This document shows positions 5,390-10,329 of a stretch of 10,329 bases of DNA, one piece after another. The translations under genes and the position numbers were made by a program. Numbering within the stretch: the first letter of the stretch is position 1; each line of letters opens with the position of its first letter. The DNA is from Actinomycetes bacterium (GTDB lineage Bacteria > Actinomycetota > Acidimicrobiia > Acidimicrobiales > Microtrichaceae): assembly GCA_023437745.1 (NCBI GenBank), contig JAEZFI010000201.1, forward strand, positions 1 through 10,329, in the 5' to 3' direction. Under the pieces are notes generated by a model that saw only the letters and a list, made by a program, of their open reading frames with translations, had not been told where the DNA came from and did not search any database.

Positions 5390-6637
5390 GTGGCCCACGA
5401 CGAGTCGGCACCGGCGTCCCGGCTGAGCGCGCTCGAGGTGGCGTCGCGGCTCGGGGTGAAGGTCGAGACGGTGTACGCCTACGTGAGCCGTGGCCACCTC
5501 CGGAGCTGGCAGGCGGCGGATGGCCGAACGAGCACGTTCGACGCCACGGAGGTGGAGCGCCTGGCACGTCGCGGACGCCCCCGCCGGTCGACCCGGGGTC
5601 CGGCCATCGACGTGATCATCGAGACCGCGCTCACGCAGATCGACGGGCAGCACCTGCGCTACCGCGGGCACGACGCGGTGCAGCTCGCGACGACCGCCAG
5701 CTTCGAGCAGGTGGCCGACCTCCTGTGGTCCGGTGCGCTCGGCGACCGCGGCGAGCCGTGGCCGGTCGGCCCCCCGCTCGCGCTCGAGGTCTCGGGTGGG
5801 TTGCTCGAACGGCTGCGCCTGGCGGTCGCCGTCGCCGGCGCCGTGGAGGGTGCGGACGGCGACGGCGGGGATGCCGACTCGATCGACACCGATGCGGTGA
5901 TCCGCCGGGGACGCCACCTCATCGCGGTGATGGTCGGCGCCCTGCCGGTCCGGGGGTCCGGCGCGGCGGCGCGACTGCGGCTCGCCGGCGGCGGCCCGGC
6001 GCTGGCGGACACGGTCGCAGCCCGGATGGCGGCGAAGCTGGTGCCGGGCCGGAGCAGCGCGGCGGTCGTCGGGACGGTCAACGCAGCGCTGGTGCTGCTG
6101 GCGGACCACGAGCTGGCCAGTTCCACGCTGGCGGCGCGGGTCGCTGCATCGACGCGGGCGGGTGCGGACGCGGTGGTCAGCGCCGGCCTCGGACCGCTGG
6201 CCGGGCCGCTCCACGGGACGGCGAGTCGGGACTTCCGGCGCCTCCTCGACGACGCGGCCCGCACCAGTCCGGCCGCCGCGGTCGTGGCGGCGCGAGCAGG
6301 CGATCGCACGCTGCCGGGGCTCGGCCATCCGCTCTACCGGGGCGGCGACCCCCGGGCGGCGGCGCTCCTCGACCTCGTCCGCGGCGCGGGCCTCGCTCCG
6401 GCGCGGATGCGGCTCGTCGACGCGACGCTCGGCGAGATCCGGCGCCACGACGAGACACGTCCCAACATCGACTTCGCGCTCGGCGCGCTCGGCCTGGTCA
6501 CGGGCATGGCGCCCGACGCGGGCGAGGCGATCTTCACGGTCGCCCGCACCGCCGGGTGGATCGCTCACGCGCTCGAGGAGTACCAGCGGACACCGCTGCG
6601 CTTCCGGGTCCGGGCTCGCTACGTCGGGCCGTCCTGA
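5390..6637 (+). CDS. Helix-turn-helix/citrate synthase fusion protein
   Basis: This 415-residue protein joins a MerR/excisionase-type DNA-binding domain to a citrate synthase domain. Residues about 12-36 are the helix-turn-helix (LSALEVASRLGVKVETVYAY), and DATEVERLA near 51-59 is typical of HTH_17-type domains. A basic linker, RRGRPRR (60-66), follows. The citrate synthase domain runs from about 73: LRYRGHDA, ADHELASS (His240), GPLHGTASR (His275), GLGHPLYRGGDPR (His313), PNIDFALG (Asp361), GWIAHALEEY and RVRARYVGPS at the end. The His/His/Asp catalytic set is therefore intact, so it may still be an enzyme, or may use the fold to sense citrate, oxaloacetate or CoA esters. Such fusions occur in other actinomycetes; I know of no settled function. 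GTG 5390 removes an unlikely N-terminal tail that would overlap the divergent gene. TATCAT 6 nt upstream suggests a leaderless mRNA. Confidence 0.9.
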   Translation: MAHDESAPASRLSALEVASRLGVKVETVYAYVSRGHLRSWQAADGRTSTFDATEVERLARRGRPRRSTRGPAIDVIIETALTQIDGQHLRYRGHDAVQLATTASFEQVADLLWSGALGDRGEPWPVGPPLALEVSGGLLERLRLAVAVAGAVEGADGDGGDADSIDTDAVIRRGRHLIAVMVGALPVRGSGAAARLRLAGGGPALADTVAARMAAKLVPGRSSAAVVGTVNAALVLLADHELASSTLAARVAASTRAGADAVVSAGLGPLAGPLHGTASRDFRRLLDDAARTSPAAAVVAARAGDRTLPGLGHPLYRGGDPRAAALLDLVRGAGLAPARMRLVDATLGEIRRHDETRPNIDFALGALGLVTGMAPDAGEAIFTVARTAGWIAHALEEYQRTPLRFRVRARYVGPS

Positions 6638-6667
6638 CCCGATCCCGAACCTCGCACCCTCAACGAG

Positions 6668-7642
6668 CTAGAGCCACTCGCGGCGCTTGAAGTTCCGGTA
6701 GAGCGCGACGCAGCACACCGCGATGACGGCCAGCACGATGGGGTAGCCGAGCGGGCTGCGCAGCTCGGGCATGTGCTCGAAGTTCATGCCGTAGACGCCG
6801 GCGATCATCGTGGGCACCGACACGATGGCGACCCAGGCGGAGATCTTCCGCATGTCCTCGTTCTGGCGCATGCCGACCTGCGCGACGTTGGCCGCGAGCG
6901 CGTCGGAGAGCAGGTCGTCGATGGCGACCAGCCGGTCGGCCACGCGGACGAGGTGGTCGTGCACGTCACGGAAGTACTCGTGCAGCGTCGAGGCCATGGC
7001 CGGGAAGTCCTCGGTGGCGAGGAGGTGCAGCGGCTCGGCGAGCGGGATGACGGCCTGCCGGAACTCGAGCACCTCGCGCTTGAGGCGGAAGATCCGCTCG
7101 GCGTGCGTGGGCTTCGGGCCGCTGAAGACGTCGACCTGGATCTGGTCGATGTCCTCTTCGACGCTCTGGAGCACCCGCTGGTACTCGTCGACGACCCGGT
7201 CGGCGACCGTGTGGACCACCTCGGCCGGCCCGCGCCTGAGGCGCTCGACCTGGCCGTCCATCTCGTGGCGGATCCTCGACATGTCCCCGCCCGAGCCGTG
7301 CCGGACGCTGATGACGAACTGCGGCCCGATGAACAGCATGAGGTCGCCGACGTTGATGATCTCCTCGTGGTCGATGTACGTGACCGTCTTGAAGACCAGG
7401 AAGAGCACGTCGCCGTAGGACTCGAGCTTCGGGCGCTGGTGGGCGTGCACCGCGTCCTCGACGGCCAGCGGGTGGAGGTGGAACTCCCGGGCGACGTCCT
7501 CGAGCTCCTCGCCGGTGGGCTCGAACAGCCCGATCCAGACGAACCCGCCGGTGTCCACCCGGCAGGACTCGAGCGCCTGGGCCAAGGGGACATGTCCGCC
7601 CACGCGGACCCCGTTCTCGTACACACCGCAGTCGACGATCAT
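6668..7642 (-). CDS. corA: CorA-family magnesium/divalent cation transporter
   Basis: This 324-residue protein is a CorA-type channel for Mg2+ (possibly Co2+ or Ni2+), working as a pentamer in the cytoplasmic membrane. Residues about 1-250 are the cytoplasmic alpha/beta and long-helix funnel, with the typical HPLAVEDAVHAHQRPKLESY segment near 57-76. TM1 is about 268-284, followed directly by the signature Tyr-Gly-Met-Asn-Phe with GMN at 285-287. The loop EHMPEL leads to TM2 at about 300-316 and the basic C-terminus KRREWL. Length and topology are normal. AGGGGG lies 9 nt before the ATG, so the start is well supported. It follows the winged-helix gene by 70 bp on the same strand and could be co-transcribed with it. 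A 9-bp hairpin lies in the leader. The symbol reflects family membership only; some CorA homologues export cations or carry Zn2+. Confidence 0.95.
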   Translation of the reverse strand: MIVDCGVYENGVRVGGHVPLAQALESCRVDTGGFVWIGLFEPTGEELEDVAREFHLHPLAVEDAVHAHQRPKLESYGDVLFLVFKTVTYIDHEEIINVGDLMLFIGPQFVISVRHGSGGDMSRIRHEMDGQVERLRRGPAEVVHTVADRVVDEYQRVLQSVEEDIDQIQVDVFSGPKPTHAERIFRLKREVLEFRQAVIPLAEPLHLLATEDFPAMASTLHEYFRDVHDHLVRVADRLVAIDDLLSDALAANVAQVGMRQNEDMRKISAWVAIVSVPTMIAGVYGMNFEHMPELRSPLGYPIVLAVIAVCCVALYRNFKRREWL

Positions 7643-7659
7643 CCGTGGCGACCCCCTTG

Positions 7660-7681
7660 GGGCTCCAGCCTGCCAGAGCCC
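7660..7681 (-). promoter_or_regulatory. Hairpin in the corA leader, just upstream of the SD
   Basis: On the minus strand GGGCTCTGG and CTGGAGCCC fold into 9 bp (two G-U wobbles) around the loop CAGG, ending 2 nt before the AAGGGGG of the corA ribosome-binding site. It could be a tail-less terminator for the upstream winged-helix gene, a stabilising hairpin between cistrons, or a small leader control element. It is too small to be a known Mg2+ riboswitch. Confidence 0.3.
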
Positions 7682-7712
7682 ACCGGTCGTCCGGGTGCCT
7701 CCGGGGGCTGCG

Positions 7713-8279
7713 TCACTCGGGCGGGACGTCGTCGACCGGCGCGCTGTCGTGGGCCGGGATCACGACCGTGCTGAACAGTCGCCTGGTGCGCCCGGGCTCC
7801 GGCTCCTGCAGCGCGTAGGGGAGCAGCGCCGCGGAGAGGTCGGTGGCGAGACGGACGAGCTCCTCGTCGGTGAGCCAGAAGGCGTGCTGGCGGTAGCCCA
7901 CGCCGTCGGCGACGAGGTCGACCTCGCCGGCGTCGAGGTAGCGGTCGAAGTCGGCGAGGAGCGAGGCGACGAACGTGGTGAACATCCCGCGGTGCTGCTC
8001 CGCCGTGAGGTGCTCGAGGTCCTCGGGCTGCACCGACGCCGCCTCCGTGCGCAGGGCGTAGGTCCGCTCGACCGCTCCCCGGACGCGCCGCTCGCCGACG
8101 ACGTCGAGGATCTCCCCGTCGAGGAGCGTCCGCACGTGGCGGTACAGGGTGGCCGGCGTGACCTCGGCCAGCTCGGACTGCAGCTGCGCCGTGGTGAGCC
8201 GGCGACCGCCCAGGAGGGCCTGCACCACGCGCAGCCGCACGGGGTGGAGCAGCAGGTCGGCGGAGCTCTGGGGCGTCAC
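7713..8279 (-). CDS. ArsR-like winged helix-turn-helix transcriptional regulator
   Basis: This 188-residue cytoplasmic regulator has an N-terminal winged helix (about 8-70): DLLLHPVRLRVVQALLGGRRLTTAQLQSELAEVTPATLYRH in overlapping order, with the recognition helix near 43-54 (ATLYRHVRTLLD) and a wing around GERRVRGAVERTYAL. The C-terminal half (about 75-175) is helical and probably serves in dimerisation or ligand sensing; I recognise no specific ligand motif. The opening resembles ArsR/HTH_20 proteins, and metal-binding cysteines are absent, so metal sensing is unlikely. GTG 8279 is chosen because it opens the winged helix and has TAGCAT 7 nt upstream, as for leaderless mRNA. It is divergent from the PH-like gene across a 75-bp region with an inverted repeat, so it likely represses or activates that gene and itself. 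Class is confident; target and inducer are inferred or unknown. Confidence 0.85.
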   Translation of the reverse strand: MTPQSSADLLLHPVRLRVVQALLGGRRLTTAQLQSELAEVTPATLYRHVRTLLDGEILDVVGERRVRGAVERTYALRTEAASVQPEDLEHLTAEQHRGMFTTFVASLLADFDRYLDAGEVDLVADGVGYRQHAFWLTDEELVRLATDLSAALLPYALQEPEPGRTRRLFSTVVIPAHDSAPVDDVPPE

Positions 8280-8286
8280 GCCCAGA

Positions 8287-8292
8287 ATGCTA
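8287..8292 (-). promoter_or_regulatory. Putative -10 box for leaderless winged-helix regulator mRNA
   Basis: TAGCAT on the minus strand fits TAnnnT and is separated from GTG 8279 by exactly 7 nt. No SD or strong -35 is seen. The box lies 7 bp from the -35 of the opposing promoter, so RNA polymerase could hardly occupy both promoters at once. Confidence 0.4.
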
Positions 8293-8298
8293 CCAGGT

Positions 8299-8327
8299 TT
8301 GACAACGTTCTCAGTATCGAGAACAAT
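8299..8327 (+). promoter_or_regulatory. Sigma70-like promoter for the PH-like gene
   Basis: A perfect TTGACA -35 (8299-8304), a 17-bp spacer and AACAAT (8322-8327, four of six bases) form the clearest housekeeping-type promoter in the window. Transcription would start near 8334. AGGAG at 8345-8349, 5 nt before ATG 8355, completes a conventional leader. Confidence 0.65.
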
Positions 8328-8328
8328 G
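8303..8328. promoter_or_regulatory. Inverted repeat operator candidate within the divergent promoter
   Basis: CAACGTTCTC and GAGAACAATG are separated by AGTATC; the inner six bases of each arm (GTTCTC/GAGAAC) match perfectly and 8 of 10 match overall. The repeat covers the spacer and the -10 of the plus-strand promoter and touches its -35, the usual position for repression. The adjacent divergent winged-helix protein is the natural candidate to bind it. Confidence 0.5.
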
Positions 8329-8354
8329 GAGGTCCCGAGCAGACAGGAGCCACC

Positions 8355-8705
8355 ATGTCCCGCATCACCGTCGACCAGGATCAGGTCGAGGTCCGCCTCA
8401 CCCCCGGCGAGAAGTGGAGCGCACTCCGCTGCCGCGGCATCCGGGTGCCGCGGTCGGCGATCACGTCGGCCGAGGTGGTCGCCGACCCGGTTCGATCGGT
8501 CAAGGGGCTCAGGGCTCCGGGACTGGCGCTGCCCGGTCGCGTCAAGATCGGCGTGTGGCGCGGGCTGGGTCGCACGGAGTTCGTCATCGCTCGCCGTGGC
8601 CGGCCGGGGGTCCGTGTGCACCTGGCCGGCGAGCGGTTCGACTCGCTGCTCCTCGACGCCGAGGATCCTGCGGCGCTCGCCGGCGACCTGGACCCCGCCG
8701 CCTGA
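8355..8705 (+). CDS. Small conserved actinobacterial protein, PH-domain-like fold suspected
   Basis: This 116-residue protein has no signal peptide or membrane segment. Its pattern is WSALRCRGIRVPRSAITSAEVV, then GLRAPGLALPG (51-61), IGVW, GRTEFVIARRGRPGVRVHL (72-90) and FDSLLLDAEDPAAL near the end. This is a run of short beta strands closed by a C-terminal helix, which I associate with bacterial PH-like proteins found across Actinobacteria, usually labelled hypothetical. The start is secure: AGGAG 5 nt upstream and a near-consensus promoter. It is divergent from the winged-helix regulator and probably controlled by it. Function is unknown; a lipid- or peptide-binding role would be pure analogy with the fold. 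The gene ends 19 bp before the convergent lipoprotein stop. Confidence 0.8.
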   Translation: MSRITVDQDQVEVRLTPGEKWSALRCRGIRVPRSAITSAEVVADPVRSVKGLRAPGLALPGRVKIGVWRGLGRTEFVIARRGRPGVRVHLAGERFDSLLLDAEDPAALAGDLDPAA

Positions 8706-8728
8706 GGCACGGGGCACGGCGTCCTCAG
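8702..8728. terminator. Inverted repeat containing both convergent stop codons
   Basis: CTGAGG (8702-8707) and CCTCAG (8723-8728) are exact reverse complements separated by 15 nt, and each contains the TGA stop of one of the two convergent genes. As RNA it gives a 6-bp stem on either strand. No T-tract follows. It is weak as a terminator but sits where a bidirectional one would be expected. Confidence 0.3.
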
Positions 8729-9729
8729 TCGGACGCGGTGGCGGTCCCGTTCGCGACGGAGCCCGTCGTGGACCCCTCGACGGTGGCTGCGTAGCAGCGC
8801 ACGAACCGGTCGCCCTGCGCCCAGTCGCCGTCGAGCGGGTACGTCCACGACAGCCGGAAGCCCGAGCCCCAGTCGTCGCTGCGCCCCCCGGTCGCCTCCG
8901 AGCTCAGCACGTCGCACAGCACCCCAGCCATCTCGTCGAGCGCCTCGACGCCGGGGTACTCGGTCGTCTCGTCGCCGGCCACGAAGCTGGTGAGCTGTTC
9001 GAAGTTGTGCGCCTCGGTGCAGGCGACGGCCTCGAAGTTCCGGACGTTGCCGGGCTCCGGCTGCGCCTTGCACCAGGCGAACGCTGCGTCGACCTCACCG
9101 GGCGTGTCGAGCGCCCCCTTCGCCGAGTCGGGGTAGGTCGACGGAGCCGAGAAGGAGTTGTTCAGCACGACCGCGCAGGCGAGCCACCGCTCGCCGCCGG
9201 ACCAGGCCGCCGGGCCCGGTACGAACGTGGCTTGCTGCAGGCCGGACACCACCCAGGCGTCCGAGACGCCCGTCGACGCCTTCTCGGTCGCGGGGACCTC
9301 CAGCCGGTTGTCGCCGACGAACGCCGTGAAGTCCCCGGGCGCCTCGTCCTTCCCCTCGCACCGGGAGAGGACGTCGTCGACGCCCTCGATCGAGCCGCCG
9401 CTGGCCGGGTAGGGGCCGTCGGGCAGCTCGTAGGTGGCGATGACCTCCCCGCCGTGGGGTTCGCTGCACGCCACGACGGCGGGCAGGCGGGTGCCGTGCG
9501 CCATCTCCTCGATCATCGGCTCCAGGCAGTCGCCGGCTTCGGGGGCACCGGTCGAGGCCGCCGCGGTTCGGCCCGGTGCCGTCGTGTCGGCGCTGCCCGA
9601 TGGGCGTTCGGAGGCGGCGTCGTCGCCCGGGGCGTCGTCCGAGCAGCCCGCCACGAGCGTCCCCAGGAGGACCGCGCAGAGCGCAATGGTGCGGGGCCGG
9701 CGCCCCATGGACGCGCGGCGTCGTTGCAT
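8725..9729 (-). CDS. Lipoprotein with two septum-formation-type cysteine repeats
   Basis: This 334-residue exported lipoprotein has a basic start (MQRRRASMGRRPR), a hydrophobic stretch and lipobox LVAGC with Cys29, then a Ser/Thr/Asp-rich linker to about 62. Two related cysteine-rich repeats follow. Repeat one has Cys68, 88, 124 and 185; repeat two has Cys220, 237, 272 and 312. Each opens with a VACxExH-type motif (VVACSEPHGGEV; AVACTEAHNFEQ) and closes with a Trp-Gly-Asp/Glu-Arg-Cys pattern (WSGGERWLAC; WAQGDRFVRC). This matches the Septum_form family, extracytoplasmic proteins whose role in division is poorly established. The eight cysteines outside the lipobox probably form disulfides. ATG 9729 is preferred over ATG 9708 because TACCCT ends 6 nt upstream, the leaderless spacing. 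Gene order gives no functional clue. Lipoprotein status is firm; the family call is good but from memory. Confidence 0.82.
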   Translation of the reverse strand: MQRRRASMGRRPRTIALCAVLLGTLVAGCSDDAPGDDAASERPSGSADTTAPGRTAAASTGAPEAGDCLEPMIEEMAHGTRLPAVVACSEPHGGEVIATYELPDGPYPASGGSIEGVDDVLSRCEGKDEAPGDFTAFVGDNRLEVPATEKASTGVSDAWVVSGLQQATFVPGPAAWSGGERWLACAVVLNNSFSAPSTYPDSAKGALDTPGEVDAAFAWCKAQPEPGNVRNFEAVACTEAHNFEQLTSFVAGDETTEYPGVEALDEMAGVLCDVLSSEATGGRSDDWGSGFRLSWTYPLDGDWAQGDRFVRCYAATVEGSTTGSVANGTATASD

Positions 9730-9735
9730 CGAGCC

Positions 9736-9741
9736 AGGGTA
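9736..9741 (-). promoter_or_regulatory. Putative -10 box for leaderless lipoprotein mRNA
   Basis: TACCCT on the minus strand fits TAnnnT, and 6 nt separate it from ATG 9729, so the transcript would start at the A of the start codon. No SD is present, which agrees with leaderless translation. Confidence 0.4.
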
Positions 9742-9788
9742 GTGGTGGGCCGGCCGCGGATCACCGGCACGCGCCGGAGCCACGGGCG

Positions 9789-9820
9789 TAGCCTCCAGCG
9801 CGGGACCGGGTCCGCCGGTC
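9789..9820 (+). promoter_or_regulatory. Possible -10 and inverted repeat upstream of osmC
   Basis: TAGCCT (9789-9794) fits TAnnnT and would place a start near 9801. GACCGG (9804-9809) and CCGGTC (9815-9820), separated by 5 nt, form a perfect inverted repeat at the beginning of that transcript. It could be an operator for a redox-responsive repressor or a leader hairpin. It does not resemble the AT-rich OhrR operators I know. Confidence 0.25.
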
Positions 9821-9854
9821 GACCGCCGTCCTCGAACGCCAGGGGGTTCTGCCG

Positions 9855-10280
9855 ATGGCCACCACACGACGCGCCACGACGCATTGGGAAGGCTCGCTCA
9901 TGGAGGGCGCGGGGCAGGTCAGCCTCGAGTCCTCGGGGCTCGGCACCTACGACGTGACCTGGGCCTCACGGGCGGAGGACCCGAACGGTCGGACCAGCCC
10001 CGAGGAGCTCATCGCCGCGGCGCACTCCTCCTGCTTCTCGATGGCCCTGTCCCACGCCCTCGCCGGCGGCGGCAACCCGCCCGACGAGCTCACCACCAGC
10101 GCCGAGGTGACGTTCCAGCCGGGCACCGGCATCACCGGGATCCACCTCACCGTCCGGGGCAAGGTGCCCGGCATGTCCGCCGAGGACTTCGCCACGGCGG
10201 CCGAGGAGGCCAAGGCCGGCTGCCCGGTCAGCAAGGCGCTGGCCGGGACCACGATCACGCTCGAGGCGACGCTCGCCTGA
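9855..10280 (+). CDS. osmC: OsmC-family peroxidase (organic hydroperoxide resistance)
   Basis: This 141-residue cytoplasmic enzyme belongs to the OsmC/Ohr thiol peroxidases, which reduce organic hydroperoxides using two cysteines. Cys60 in AAAHSSCFSMALSHAL is the reactive cysteine; Cys123 in AGCPVSKAL is the resolving one. Arg39 and Glu50, in the segment ASRAEDPNGRTSPEEL, are the expected partners at the active site. The opening TTHWEGSLMEGAGQVS and the sequence NGRTSPEELIAAAHSSC favour the OsmC branch over Ohr. Length is typical. AGGGGG lies 8 nt before ATG 9855, supporting the start. It is divergent from the septum-formation lipoprotein; no OhrR-type regulator is nearby, so stress control probably comes from elsewhere. 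A small hairpin, ACCCC-TCG-GGGGT, overlaps its stop codon (10280-10292). Confidence 0.95.
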   Translation: MATTRRATTHWEGSLMEGAGQVSLESSGLGTYDVTWASRAEDPNGRTSPEELIAAAHSSCFSMALSHALAGGGNPPDELTTSAEVTFQPGTGITGIHLTVRGKVPGMSAEDFATAAEEAKAGCPVSKALAGTTITLEATLA

Positions 10281-10293
10281 CCCCTCGGGGGTT

Positions 10294-10329
<36 letters not shown>

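Noticed and set aside
4313..6568. A 751-codon open frame on the minus strand running through both citrate synthase genes
   Set aside because: Its translation is low-complexity Arg/Ala/Gly/Pro-rich text typical of out-of-frame GC-rich DNA, and both real genes beneath it have unmistakable citrate synthase motifs.
8303..8309. CAACGTT shared with the palindrome at 5367-5376, suggesting one regulator for both divergent regions
   Set aside because: Only seven bases match, the repeat architectures differ (contiguous palindrome versus spaced 10-6-10), and the two local regulators belong to different families.

Overview
The window is a 10.3 kb stretch of very GC-rich DNA (roughly 70% or more by eye) with a tightly packed actinobacterial gene set. 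GTG starts, SD-poor genes with a TAnnnT box placed exactly for leaderless transcription, two Sec-exported lipoproteins, an RRRW-type FtsX permease and a CitA-like citrate synthase all suggest a high-GC actinomycete. An Acidimicrobiia-like lineage (Ilumatobacter or Iamia relatives) is my best guess, but it is inferred from style only. Both ends run outward into G homopolymers (34 G at the right end, 8 C at the left end read on the plus strand), so this looks like a whole contig with sequencing artefacts at its ends.

Layout, left to right. Minus strand: an intrinsic terminator, a NarL/LuxR-type response regulator (53-712), and a lipoprotein with a C-terminal cupredoxin-like domain (783-1610). 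Plus strand: an FtsX-type ABC permease (1743-4094). A 56-bp near-perfect palindrome fills the convergent gap to a minus-strand citrate synthase (4159-5334). That gene is divergent from a plus-strand helix-turn-helix/citrate-synthase fusion (5390-6637). Minus strand: a CorA-type Mg2+/divalent cation channel (6668-7642) and a winged-helix regulator (7713-8279). Divergent from the regulator is a small PH-like protein of unknown role (8355-8705). Minus strand: a lipoprotein with two septum-formation-type repeats (8725-9729). Plus strand: an OsmC-family peroxidase (9855-10280).

Nearly every gene is its own transcription unit. There are four divergent promoter regions (1610/1743, 5334/5390, 8279/8355, 9729/9855) and three convergent junctions (4094/4159, 6637/6668, 8705/8725). 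No gene-free stretch exceeds about 135 bp. No tRNA, rRNA, CRISPR, insertion sequence or phage gene was seen.

The most interesting region is the divergent citrate synthase pair. A free-standing citrate synthase (His/His/Glu catalytic set, as in CitA) faces a citrate synthase domain fused to a DNA-binding helix-turn-helix that keeps His/His/Asp. Their shared 55-bp control region holds back-to-back -10 boxes, a TCAACGTTGA palindrome, and a perfect 19-bp inverted repeat centred on the start codon of the free-standing enzyme. I infer a metabolite-sensing regulator, possibly still an enzyme, that controls the neighbouring enzyme gene and itself. A second regulatory module is the winged-helix gene and the PH-like gene, with an inverted repeat lying inside a near-consensus promoter.
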